Origin: Eonycteris spelaea
Lineage: Eukaryota > Chordata > Mammalia > Chiroptera > Pteropodidae
DNA length: 64,000 nt
Direction of reading: 5' to 3'
NCBI GenBank assembly: GCA_003508835.1
Contig: PUFA01000092.1
Coordinates: 5,084,001-5,148,000, forward strand
This document shows, piece by piece, positions 49,285 through 60,393 of the stretch. Each line of letters starts with the position of its first letter. The first letter of the stretch is position 1. The notes below the pieces were generated by a model. It was not told the origin of the DNA and did no database searches. It was given only the letters and a program-made list of their open reading frames with translations. The position numbers and the translations under genes were made by a program.

Positions 49285-50466
49285 TAGGGATCAAATTGAT
49301 TATAGATAACTCTGAATAGCATGGACATTTTAACAATATTAATTCTTCTGTTTCATGAACACAAGATATCTTCACTTATTTGTGTCATTTTCAGTTTGTC
49401 TTATAATTTCCAGTGAACAGACCTTTCACCTCTTTGGTTTTATTTCTAAGTATTTTACTGTTTTTGATGATATGCTGAATGGGATTGTTATCTTTATTTC
49501 TTTTTCAGATAGTTCTTTGTTAGTGTAGAAAGGCAACTGATTTATATACATTGATTTTGAAACTGCAATTTTACACAGTTCATGAATTAGTTTTAACAGT
49601 TATTTTCAGTGAGGTTTTTAAGGTTTTCTCTAAATAAGATCATGTTATCTGCAAATGGAGACAATTTATTTCTTCCTTCCAATTTGTATACCTTTTATTT
49701 CTTTTTCTTTCCTGATTGCTCTGGCTAGGACTTCTAGTACTATGTTGAAAAAAAATTGGTGTTCCTTGTTCTTGATCCTAGAGGAAAATCTTTTAACCTT
49801 TCATCATTAAGTATGATATTAGCTATGGCTCTCATATGTGGCATTTAACATGTTCAGGTAAATTTCTTCTATACCCAATTCATTGAGAGTTTTATCATGA
49901 ATGGGAGTTGAATTTTGTCAAATTCTCTCTCTGCATCTATTGAGATGATTATATAATTTTTATCTTTCATTGTATTAATGTGATATATCTCATTCATTGA
50001 TTTGCATATGTTGAACCATCTTTACATCCTAAGGATGACTCTCACTTGATCATCTCACTTGAATTGGTTTGCTAAATATCTTATTGAGATCTTTATGCCT
50101 GTGTTCATCAGGAATATTGACTTGTAGTTTTCCTGCCTTTTTTTTTTTTTTTTTGGTAGGGTCCTTATCTGGCTTTGATACAAGTGTAGTTTTGACCTTA
50201 TAAAATGAGTTTGATAGTGCTTCCTCATCATAAATTTTTTGAGAAGGCTTCACATTAATACTTCTTTAAATGTTTGTTAGAATTCATCAATAAAGTTGTC
50301 GGGCCTATCTTTGTTGGGAGATTTTTTATTATCACTTTAATTTCCTGACTCATTATTGGTCCGTTCAGATTTTCTATTTCTTTATGATTTAGCCTTGGTT
50401 GGTTATATGCTTCTAAGAATTTATCCATTTATTGTAAATTGTCCAACTTTATGATGTATAATTGTT

Positions 50467-51331
50467 TTTTATTTAAAATATTTGGAGGTTCATTGGTTAA
50501 TAAAATCATATAGGTTCAAGTACACAGTTCAATAATGTCATACATATGTTGCGTTGTGTGTTTACCACTCAGTTAAATTTCCTTTCATTACCATATATTT
50601 GACCACCTTTATCCCTATCTACCTCTTCCCTCTCCACCCTCCTCTTCCTTCTGGTAACCACTAATCCACTGTCCATGTCTATGAGTCTTCGTTTGTTTGT
50701 CTTGTTTGTTTTTTGCTTTCAGTTTTGTATCCCACACATGAGTGATTTCATACGGTTTTTACTTTTTTTGTCTGACTTATTTCACTTAGTATAATAATCT
50801 CAAGATCCATCTATGTTGTCACAACTGGCAGTATTTCATGAATAATGCTGCTATAAACATCGGGGCACATTATCTTTGCAGGTAGGAGCCAAAAACAACA
50901 ATTAAAAAAGGAAAGCATCTTTAATAAATGGTGCTGAGAAAATTGGAAAGCCATGTGCAAAAGAATGACACTAGACTTCTGTCACTATACACCAAAATTA
51001 ACTCAAAATGGATCAAAGATCTGAATACAAAACCTGAAACAATAAATTGCATACAAGAAAACATAGGTACTAAACTCATGGACTTTGGATTTAGAGAGAT
51101 TTTATAAATTTGACCTCAAAGGGAAGAAAAGTAAAAGCAAAAATAAATGAATGGGATTATATCAAACTAAAAAGCTACCGTACAACAAAAGAAACTATCA
51201 ATAAGACAAAGAGGAAACCATTCGAATGGGAGAAGATATATTTTAGATATTAGCCCCTATGAGGGGCTAATATCTAAAATATACAAAGAACTTGTACAAC
51301 TCAACAATAAAAAAATCTGATTAAAAATTGG
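50467..51331. mobile_element. Nested L1 with 5' inversion (twin-primed)
   Basis: Sits inside the older reverse L1. A perfect 12-bp target duplication, TGTATAATTGTT, flanks it at 50455-50466 and 51332-51343. The left part (50467 to about 50882) begins with a T-rich tail and is the 3'UTR and very end of ORF2 in reverse complement ('taccactcagttaaatttcc', 'ctggtaaccactaatccact', 'gacttatttcacttagtata', 'aataatgctgctataaacat'). The right part (about 50889-51331) is upstream ORF2 sequence in forward orientation ('aataaatggtgctgagaaaa', 'atggatcaaagatctgaata', 'tgggattatatcaaactaaa', 'cttgtacaactcaacaataa'). About 0.4 kb of consensus between the two parts is missing. This layout is the signature of twin priming. 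Confidence 0.9.
51237..51283. repeat. Perfect 22-bp inverted repeat with 3-base loop
   Basis: The arms 51237-51258 and 51262-51283 are exactly complementary, with the loop ATG at 51259-51261. The right arm has the expected L1 ORF2 sequence ('aggggctaatatctaaaat'). The left arm replaces the expected L1 sequence with an inverted copy of the right arm. Confidence 0.95.
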
Positions 51332-51639
51332 TGTATAATTGTTCATAGTAGTTTCTTATGATCTTTTTGTATTTATGTGGCATCATTTGCCATGTCTCCT
51401 CATTCATTTATAATTTTATTTATTTGAGTCTTCTCTATTTTTCCCTTGGTAGTCTAGGTAAATTTTTTCAATTTTGTTTATCTTTTTGAAGAATCAACTC
51501 TTAGTTTTGTTAATCTTTTCGATTATTTTACTATTCTCTATTTCATATATTTCTGCTCAAGTTTTTATTATTTCCATTTTTTTTCTGCTAACTCTGGGCT
51601 TAGTTTGTCCTTTTTTAAGTCAAACAAAGCCTTCAGCTA

Positions 51640-52062
51640 TATCCCAATCCTTCTCCATCTCTATTTGATTCCCATTGGTCAAGCTCTGTAGATTCCCTCA
51701 GTGATGTCTCTGAAATGAAGCCCAAGTGGGCCTCCCAGGAAGTATCTCACAATAATGAGAATGCTGGATATCCATCTTGGATTCTTTTTTTCCCACTGGA
51801 GAATCTGCAGGGAGGCCCTATTGATGCAACGGCTGTGCCAGCCTGGGTAAGGGGTGATGTAAAATGTAGCCACTTCTCTTATGCTTCTAATGAGGTCCTT
51901 TTTGATTTCTGTTGCCCAGGGTGGTGCTTCAGCATCAATCTCAGTTTATGGGATTTTCACACTGTTGTCTTGTCTATATATATATCTGCTAGTTCATCTT
52001 CAACTTGGGGAAACTGAAGTCAGGGATAATCTACTGCCATCTTGATGACATCACTCCTACTA
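51640..52062 (-). mobile_element. L1-type 5'UTR
   Basis: 'ggcctcccaggaagtatctc', 'acaataatgagaatgctgga', 'cccactggagaatctgcagg' and 'gccacttctcttatgcttct', ending in 'ctgccatcttgatgacatca' then 'ctcc'. The reverse complement of that end is a LINE start (GGAGTGATGTCATCAAGATGG). ORF1 and the first part of ORF2 are absent between here and the ORF2 piece ending at 51625. Confidence 0.7.
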
Positions 52063-52848
52063 AAATGACTATTTTAAATGAAGAAACAGTTGTAGCTAAT
52101 GAGAAATTTAAACATCTGTCTTTGGGTTAGAATGGACGGTGTTAAAATATGAATAACAATTTGGAAATCAATGCATATTTCTAGAGAAAACTATGTATTT
52201 GTAAATAAAAATGAAGTATTGGGTTAGTAACTTTTACATTTTAATGTAAAGAAGTAACATCAAGGAGTGCTTTGTGGAATGTATGGTAGCAGGTAAAAAA
52301 TATGTTCTTATAACAGCAGATGTCCAGATAGTTTTTAATTTTTAATGATGATTATGTTTAGAAACTAAAATACATGTCTTAATGAATAGTTCATTAAGTT
52401 TTCTCTTATTGCTAGACTTCACTTTGGGAATTTCCATTATTCAAAAGAAGGTATAATTTTGTAGAATTAATATGTTGTCTATACATTTTTTTGAAGTGAT
52501 AACAAGTAATATACAGACACTCGGAAAAAAAATAAATTATATTTTAGAAGTCAAAATGTATGATTTTTCTTTATTTACCTGTGCTTTGATACTGAGGGAA
52601 ATCTGTGCTTCAACTTTATGGAACTTTTCTTATTTAGCATGGTAGAATCTTAATGATTTCTATTTTTATTAGAAACTATTACAAGAGGGAGAGAAAAAAA
52701 TTCAAAAAATTTGTAGAATGATACAAAGTGTTGTGTGTTTTAATTTTTGTCTGAAAAAGACAATCTCAGAAAGTTAGAACTGGAAGGGAACTGAGAGTTC
52801 AGTTGACTTTTATTTAAGAGAAAAAAACAGAAGCTTAATTGCTTACAG
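52063..52848. other. Unclassified AT-rich DNA
   Basis: No gene. At 52765-52830 the words 'agttagaactggaagggaac' and 'tgagagttcag' resemble a widespread ancient mammalian repeat, but the match is too short to assign. Confidence 0.45.
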
Positions 52849-53343
52849 GTGAAGAAAATAACTTTGGTCTTCTCATTTTTATTCAAATGTCATTTGGAAT
52901 TGAAACACCATGGGCTAATAGAAGAAGAAACAGTTACTATTGTTGGTCCAGGTCACGGTGAACATCTAGAAGTGCTTGGGATTAAAAATGCCTATATTCC
53001 TACAAGAAAAGCGAATCATAAAACAGAGGATGAAAGAGAAAGAAAGATTTTGTGCTGGCTAATCCTGTCACTCCTGTTTACTTCAGTCAGACATGGGGGC
53101 TGCTTTAACATTTTTGTCCATTCTTGTGTTACCTTTAGTGTTGCCCTGTGCGAATATAGATTTTACCATTTTAAGCCAGAAGAAGAGTTGGTGACTTATA
53201 TGCGTTTTAAACAATATAATTATAATAATGGAGTGTTGCCACTTGGAGACTCCTACTCATGTTCCAGATCCATCTCATACAATGAGTTAGGTGTAGAGAT
53301 TGGTACAGCCTTACTAGGTGATAATTTTATAATACAATTCTGA
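52849..53343 (+). other. Orphan 164-codon open frame, probably noncoding
   Basis: This is the longest forward frame in unique sequence in the window. The peptide has a hydrophobic start (residues 4-12), a charged middle (RKANHKTEDERERK, about 53-66) and two hydrophobic patches at about 67-80 and 86-101. I recognise no domain or family. There is no CpG-rich promoter, no clear Kozak context and no polyadenylation signal placed convincingly. It lies in AT-rich DNA (about 38% GC), where a frame of this length is unusual but possible by chance. Alternatives are a decayed retrocopy or a fragment of an unrecognised mobile element. Confidence 0.15.
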
Positions 53344-53446
53344 AGATTAATATGAGTTAGATATTTAGATTATGTTACTTGACCCACGTAATAAAAAAAT
53401 TACACTTATTCAGCATAAAGGAACGATGGGTGATCATAACATTGTT

Positions 53447-53885
53447 TTTCTTTCCTTTTTAATTGATATTAATTAACATTAGTTTAAGGTGTACAACATA
53501 ATGATTTAATATATGTACATATTGCAAAATGATCAGCATAATAAGTGGTCAACATCCATCATCATGAAGAATTATACATTTTTTTTTCTTGTGATGAGAA
53601 CTTTTAAGATCTATTCTCTTAGTAATTTTCGAATATGCAATAAAATAGTAATACCATGCTGCACATTACATCCCCAGAACTTATTTATTTTATAACTAGA
53701 AGCTTGTACCTTTCGACCACCTTCACCCATTTTGCCACCCTCTTCCCCCAGCCTCTGCCTCTGGTAACTACCAATCTGTTTTCTGTGTTTATGAGTTCGG
53801 CATACAGTATTTCTCTGTCTGACTTATTTCACATAGCATAAAGTTGTCAAAGTCCATCCGTGTTGTGGCAAATATAACATTTTTT
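53447..53885 (-). mobile_element. L1 3'UTR and end of ORF2
   Basis: 'taaggtgtacaacataatga', 'tttaatatatgtacatattg', 'gagaacttttaagatctatt', 'ctcttagtaattttcgaata', 'ccatgctgcacattacatcc', 'ctggtaactaccaatctgtt' and 'gacttatttcacatagcata' are the reverse complement of an L1MA/L1MB-type 3'UTR, in order. The same 3'UTR type is found in the mini-L1 at 39841. Confidence 0.92.
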
Positions 53886-53909
53886 ATATAGTAAAATTTA
53901 GAAAAAAAA

Positions 53910-54150
53910 TATAAATATCCAACAATAAAGGACCAGATATTATGGAATATTATATACTCATTAAATGACTATATAAAATATAATTCTGACATTATAATAT
54001 ATTCCTGAAATATTTTAAGTGTAAATTTAAAGTATATACACACACATATATGCTATTATAAAAATCCTATAGAAATTCATGAGCAATTAAAATATAAACT
54101 AGCAAAAATGTATTTCAGTGATAATTGTAATATAAATATGTGTCATATCA
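53910..54150 (+). mobile_element. Old L1M 3'-end fragment
   Basis: 'aaatatccaacaataaagga', 'attatggaatattatatact' and 'cattaaatgactatataaaa', then 'tataaatatgtg'-type words, follow the forward 3' end of an old L1M, similar to the element at 9580. Confidence 0.65.
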
Positions 54151-55487
54151 TGAGAGTTGGCTCTTTCAAGCTTCCCAGCTCTTTTTTCATGAACTTTCTC
54201 TTGAAACTAAATAACAAGGAAGAAGAAAGAAGATGAGAGAGTGAACATAGTCAAATTGGAGCTTAGGCAGAGAAACATGTGGTTATTGAAGCTCAGTGCA
54301 TTTTTATTCACTACTTTAAATTAATAGGCGCTTGGTGAACACAGGTAGATAAATGTTTGTTTTACCCATTCTCAGTTTTTCTGTTATATCTTTAATACAT
54401 AATATTAATTTATAGTATTTTCCATTGCTAGTTAAAAATTAATATAACTTCCACTTCACCTAATAAAGTAGGTCATATTCTCCCGTGGTGTCTATTTGTT
54501 TATGATTTATTAGAACCAATAAATTTATGGCTCTATGTAAGGAATTGATCAGTTTGGCATTACTTTAGTCATTCCTTGCTTTCCAGTTTGTTGCTATCAT
54601 TTTTTAGCCATGAAATCTAAAGCCAGCCAAGCAATCTGCCTCTCAACCCAGTCACTTCAGTTCCTGGGCTGAATCCAGTCCCACACATGGACATAAACAA
54701 ACTTCATTTGAATTCTCAACCAGGGGAAAATGCCTTTTTGGTGTGATCCAGAAGAGATCTAAATAGCAAAATTGTGTTATGAGTAAGGTTTGTTAATATC
54801 CAACAAGTTTGGCAGAATTTCACCTCTTAGTACCCCATGAGGGTACTTGTAAGTGTAAAGCAGGATCTTATGCAAGAGCCTGAAGTTTATTAGTCATATT
54901 TACTTACCTTATAAAACCAAAATTATCTCTCTTAATGTTTTGAAGACAGCTGCAGCTAACATGTCTATCCCTCTGGGTACTCTCAGACTTGGGTTATATT
55001 TTCTCAACTCTTTGGAACAGTTTAGGTGCTGGCTACCACATTGCTATATTGCAGCAAACAAAGTATTCAGAGCATATTATTATTATGATTCACCACAGAG
55101 AGAGAGCTCCAGATTTAGAAAATTTCCATTGTCGTATGAAATGGAAAACCTTGAAACAGTGGCATAACCATCTCTGCTTTTACTGGGAGGGCAACTATTT
55201 AGAATGAACAGTTGGATATGAGGTAGTGATTTACTAATTAGTTTTTGACTGGGAAAGTTGACTCTTAGAGGAGAACTGAATGGACAGGATCTAATATAAA
55301 TACGGGGACCTAACCTGCATCTGGATTCAGGGATTCCAATTTTCTTTGTCCACTAGAACCCAGATAGCACTTTAATAGTTAATATGTGTGTCAGGAATGT
55401 CCTTTACTTATAGTATAAAGATTACAAATTGTAAAGTAACATACCTCATTATAGTATTTATTCTTTTTTTAAAAGTTGAATTTGTTA
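54151..55487. other. Unclassified DNA, no gene
   Basis: No transposon family is recognised apart from a 30-bp MIR-tail-like word near 54330. Two overlapping + strand frames of 72-75 codons at 54940-55207 have no recognised similarity. Confidence 0.5.
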
Positions 55488-55495
55488 GTTTAGGC

Positions 55496-55710
55496 CAGGG
55501 TCAGCAAACTTTCTGTAAAGGGCCAGGTAGTAAATATTTTAGGCTTTTTAGGCCATACAATTTCTATTGTAATCACTCAACTTTGCTGTAGTAGCTTGAA
55601 AGCGGCCAGAGACAATATGTAAACTATGGGTATGCTTGTGTTCCCCCAATTTTTATTTCCAAAAATAGGAGGAGAGTGAATTGGCCTGCAGACCGTAGTT
55701 TACACCTCTG
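55496..55710 (+). mobile_element. MER20, non-autonomous hAT-Charlie DNA transposon
   Basis: Starts CAGGGTCAGCAAACTTTCTG and ends GTAGTTTACACCTCTG, with 'gtaaagggccaggtagtaaa', 'tattttaggctttttaggcc', 'aatcactcaactttgctgta', 'gagacaatatgtaaactatg' and 'ggcctgcagaccgtag' between. It is nearly full length (215 of about 219 bp). The flanks GTTTAGGC (55488-55495) and GTTTAGGG (55711-55718) form an 8-bp hAT target duplication with one mismatch. Confidence 0.96.
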
Positions 55711-57267
55711 GTTTAGGGTTTTTCCTTGCTGAGGCAAAAAGACCAGAGATAAATTCTCTTAGGTTTTCAATCTTTGCTATATTTTAAAAATATTCTAAAC
55801 TTTTAGAACTATGTCTTTTTAAATAATTTGAATAATCTACTTTAAACCTGCAAGAAGCTAATTAAAAATATGTCTAATTCAGAAATACTTCTGAAGTGTC
55901 TTAAAACTCAGCCAAGTTTTGCCTAATATCCAAGTAATTTGACAGTATTGATTTATTAACGTGTCTTTATTTTGTGGCTACTTTTCTACCTTCAAGTGTT
56001 TTCTTTGCTACTATATCAAACCTTATTTTCTTATAGAAAGCGCACCCTCAAGGTGTCTACTGAACATATTCACACAATGTTTGAATTATTAATAGAGTTC
56101 AATGTCCTGTATCACAATGAGGAAAATTTCTTAACAATAGATAATTAGGGATTTTCATAGGTTAAGAGGGGAAACGAGGCAATGATTGTCTAGGCTATTT
56201 ATCGTCTACTAAAACTTTCATTATTAGGATATTATTATACAAATAAAACAATAATTTATTTTGTTCTAAAAGTACATGTTTTCCATCTTTAGTTTTTATA
56301 TATTCTAAGGTCAAGTAGGCCAATGAGCTTCTGCCAGATTAGCTCTGCCAGATTTTGATATTTTTTTGCTTTTAATTTCTTATAATTTTGTTTCTTCACC
56401 ACAACATAAATGCTTCATAATCAAATATTATACTAATAATTGGTTCTTTAATTTGCAAGTTGATGACATCATATAGCAATGCCATAGAATCTCAGAGGTA
56501 AAAGAGACTTAAAGTCATCTATTTCTTCTTTTTATTCAATAGCAGGTTGTGGATTTTATCCACATTTTTAAACATTTTTCTGTCTACTGGAGACTATTAA
56601 ACATTTCACATTCATGTCATTGCCAGGAAATAATAGGCAGAGAACTGAGATTTAGCATATATTAAATCTAATAATAAAACAATTTTAAATAGAAATATTA
56701 TTTACTAAAGGTAGAATATCTATAACTACTTAATATTTTACTTCCTTTCTTTTGGAATAGTAACATGGATTATTCAGAGGTGGCACAGGCACTCATATTC
56801 TGAGTATTGAATTCAAGCACAGCGTAAGGGATTTTTCTACTAAATTCAGAAAATATAGATAAAAAGCAAAAAAGAAAGCCATTTTTTAAGCTATGCTTTT
56901 TCTGACCTTCCTTTTCAATGTGATTTGCCATCTTTTATTAACAATTTACTATGTACTCTGATAATGAAAACAAAACAAAATAAAACAATGACCCACCAAG
57001 AGGCAGAGAAAGAGAGAGAGAAAGAGAGACGGAGAGACCATTGTCTACGGGGTAAATGTCTTAAAAGAGCCAATTTCCATTGTCCCTTTACTGGTATTCA
57101 CTGACAGCCTAATAGAAGTTGTTTAATTATAAACAATAAGGGTATTTTTAAAATCCTCTGTAGATAATTTAACAATAATAACAAAACTGAGTTTACATTT
57201 TTAAAATTCTAAACAATGTCAGTGTTAAAAATGTTTCTCACACCCAAACTTTTTGTTTATCTGAGCT
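55711..57267. other. Unclassified AT-rich DNA
   Basis: No gene. A short (AG)n purine tract lies at 57004-57036. The words at 56485-56560 ('aatctcagaggtaaaagaga' and 'aagtcatct') resemble a widespread ancient mammalian repeat but cannot be assigned. Confidence 0.5.
57004..57036. repeat. (AG)n / (GAAA) purine tract
   Basis: About 33 bp of GAGA and GAAA words. Confidence 0.85.
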
Positions 57268-57478
57268 CAGGGAGGAGTTGGCAAACTATAGTCTGTGGGC
57301 TAAATCAAAATATCGCATAATATAAATACATTTTTAAATAGTTGATGAAAAATTGTGGACATCTTTTTCTCTGTTGTTATTCAAGTACCTACAAATATTT
57401 TCAGTTTTGCTTCTTGGCCTGAAAAAAGCTTACAGTTTTTACTATTCTGCTCTTTAACTTAACAATTTGTTGAGCCTT
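57268..57478 (-). mobile_element. MER20-related hAT element, diverged
   Basis: Starts 'cagggaggagttggcaaact', then 'atagtctgtgggctaaatc', and ends with 'cttggcctgaaaaaagctta', 'cagtttttactattctgctc' and 'tttaacttaacaatttgttg'. Both ends follow the reverse complement of MER20 or a close relative, but the middle differs and the right terminus is eroded. Confidence 0.6.
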
Positions 57479-59221
57479 ACTTTAAATAATTGTTGCGGTT
57501 AATGTTTTTATTTTTACATATGTAATATATAATAAACTAAAATTTATATGGTTAAAAATAGCATGTTTTTATTACCTATCATTAATAGCATTGTTAATTT
57601 GGAAAGGAATTATAAAGAAGGCTCCTAGCACACCAGTATTTCACAGCTTTTTGCATTTGATTTCAGTTTCCAGAGTAACTTCCTAATGGTTCATTATGAA
57701 CCATTTGAACAACTTTGAGTACTGTTAGTACATTTAATCCAGTGTTACTACATATTTCTTTGTTTAAACTTTTGAAATAAACAATAGTAGCACACTGATT
57801 ATAAATACTAAGAAACAGAATTTTAGTTATTTCAATTCTGACATTCTCTAGGCCACAAAAATATTTACAAATAACAATTAGCCATGAAAAATTAAATGCA
57901 AACTCTAAGATAATTCCCTGATGAACACTGGTGGACAAAAACTATAAAGAATATTAGCTATGCAACAATAAAATGTAAGGAAATTGATATTTACTTAGGA
58001 AAAAGTCACAAATATTGAAGAATGCCAGGAGAAATGACAAAAATATTCTTATATTAACAGAAGAAATAAAGAAGACAATGTAGTCATTTTTTTCACCCCA
58101 AACTGAATACTTTTTATAAAGAAGTGAATTGAATAATGTCATGTTTGCCATCATTTAATCTTTTGCTTTGATTTTTGCAGAAGGAAAAAAAAATTGGAAA
58201 TTTTTACAGAATATAATCTGGATTTATGATACATTTTTCTTATGAGCACATTTTAGTAAATATTTTTCAAATACAAAGGCACTTGCAAGCTGCTAGAATC
58301 AATTCTGGTGAAAAAAGGCATTCAATAATAAAGCATATTCTGGAATTTAGTGTGAAATGTAGTTTTCATTAATTTCTACCCAACTTATTCTTTAACACTT
58401 GTTTTACCTGCTTGTGTAGCTTTTGCTTCACAAAAACTTTTCAAAATTAACGAGAATAAAAGAGGTTTTTTTAAATCAGCTGTAAGTGAAGATTGATTGA
58501 CAAATATCTGGCTATATTATTCATTGAACATAAATACTTAAAATCCATATTCATAAAGACAATGGTAAATACTATTATTATTTATTACTCTTATAGATCA
58601 ATGTGTAGATATAAGAGTTTTGCTTATTTTCAAAAATACATTAATTGAATTAAAGAGTATTAATCCAATACTTTTTTCTTTTACTATGACATTTAATTTT
58701 TAACATTCTTAAATGATTTTATGTATTTATGTATATAAGAGCTATATATATATGTGATAGATACAAATAAATTTCTAAAGTCTGCATTTATTTTCTCCAC
58801 ATATTATTATTTCATGTCAAAATGTATCACCAAATATCATTTTGCCGTATAGATAAAGAGGCTGTTTATAAATGAGATGTTCTATGTATCAAATTTACCA
58901 GACTTACCCCTGTATTCACATGTATAGCCATTATAGAAGACAAAAAAATCTTTTCTTAACTTACTTTGTGTTACATCACAATTAATAACATTTTAAGTTT
59001 CCTTATATTCTTTAACTTTTCCAAGTAGTTTCTCATATTTTCTGTGGCTTAACAGAAATAGATTATTGGTTTGTTTGTTTTTCAACTGGTAATAATTTAG
59101 AATTTCAAATTTAAAAATATATCGCACAGAGCTGGAGCAGTGAATTATCTTCTGATGCTTCCATCCAGTGGAAGGTGAACTATTAGCAAAACAGTCCCAG
59201 CCGACTTCCATTTTCAGACAC
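57479..59221. other. Unclassified AT-rich DNA
   Basis: No gene or recognised repeat over 1.7 kb. Confidence 0.5.
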
Positions 59222-59247
59222 TTTTTTTTTTTTTTTTTTTTTTTTTT
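59222..59247. repeat. T26 homopolymer
   Basis: Twenty-six uninterrupted T residues, the longest homopolymer in the window. It could be the A-tail of a reverse-strand retroposed sequence lying at about 59248-59460. Confidence 0.95.
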
Positions 59248-60336
59248 GGCATGGAGAGTTGAGCAGCAGAGGGATGGTAGAGGAAAACAAACTGGTTGCT
59301 GAGTATAAAGTGGCACATTAGCTCAGCTCTTTCATCTCCTTTTATTCTGAACCCTTGACATGACCCTCCTATGGCAGCTTTTTCTGTACCTTCATTACTG
59401 TAATTCTGCCTGTTTCCCACTGGCACTGCCATGATTGAGAGAGTAAATTGGATTAATTCTGGCATTCAGAATTAGAAAATACATGTGAATTTGGAAATAA
59501 GTCCCATTCTCCAATACCACCCTAATGATTGGTGATACTTTGCCTTCATATGCTTTATTCTATTGTCTTATTTCTCAATTATTTCAAAAGTTGAGTGGAT
59601 ATGGGGATGCTGTTTACTGGGCCTCCTCAGAGACCCCTCAATAACAAACACAGTGCTAATTTTCTGGAGAATATTTGAACGATATCCTTTCAACCTATAA
59701 GTTTATATTGAGGAAATATGGTTAATGGTAATAATGGAAAATTTAGAGTAAGTGGGAAATTTTGATTGATAATACTAATACAAATGAAACAGAACTTTAT
59801 GAAAAATTCTTAGAAAAATTCACTGTAGATATTTTCTTATTAACTACTCACTGCCATTTATAAACTATAACTATTTGTTAGGAGAGCATTAAAGATAAAA
59901 CTGTCTTAATGTTGGTTCTACTATAACTTAAGAGTAGTTAAGTTTAAAGATAAACTGTATTATTAAATTTTTTTTAGTTACCAGTGTTTTTGTCTTACAT
60001 TAAAGCATAATTCAGAAAATTTAACAACAAAAATAACAACAAAACATAATTTTTTAGTTATATATCTCAGACATATTAAATTGTTCTCTCTTTTCTACAC
60101 AATTTTTAGCTAAGATCTAATATGATTAAAATGTTAAGTCAAGCCATTATGTAATTAAAATAGAAAGTATATCTCTATGGATTTTACTTGAAAATAATAC
60201 ATATTAGCTAGTTTTAGACACAGATACCCCATTTGATTTTAAATTCCCAGAATATAATAACAAGTTGTTTTTAATCATTTTTATAGAATCCAATATAATA
60301 TAAATTTATCTATCTATCATCTATCATCTATCTATC
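59248..60336. other. Unclassified DNA
   Basis: 59248-59470 is somewhat richer in G and C. The remainder is AT-rich with no recognised gene or repeat. Confidence 0.45.

Positions 60337-60393
<57 letters not shown>
60307..60393. repeat. (ATCT)n microsatellite, 14 pure units
   Basis: Interrupted ATCT units from 60307, then an uninterrupted run at 60337-60392 (14 units). It is followed at once by 'ctagataaatagata', an inverted echo of the repeat. Confidence 0.97.

Larger units (their letters stand above)
49285..51625 (-). mobile_element. L1 LINE ORF2 (reverse transcriptase region), broken, with nested insertion
   Basis: Reading the reverse strand, this is the endonuclease/reverse-transcriptase part of L1 ORF2. 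Diagnostic + strand words are 'ttaacaatattaattcttct', 'tctgcaaatggagacaattt', 'gctctggctaggacttctag', 'tctgcatctattgagatgat', 'ttgaaccatctttacatcct', 'tgggagattttttattatca', 'ttctaagaatttatccattt' and 'gaatcaactcttagttttgt', in order. The frame is interrupted by stops and shifts. A T17 run at 50138-50154 is a slippage expansion. The element is truncated at its 3' side near 49285, is split at 50466 by the nested L1, and ends near 51625, where L1 5'UTR-like sequence begins. Confidence 0.95.

Noticed and set aside
50050..50253. A 67-codon reverse frame with a lysine run
   Set aside because: It is a piece of the decayed L1 ORF2. The lysines come from the T17 slippage run.
56485..56560. Short stretch resembling a widespread ancient repeat ('aatctcagaggtaaaagaga')
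   Set aside because: Too short and diverged to assign to a family.
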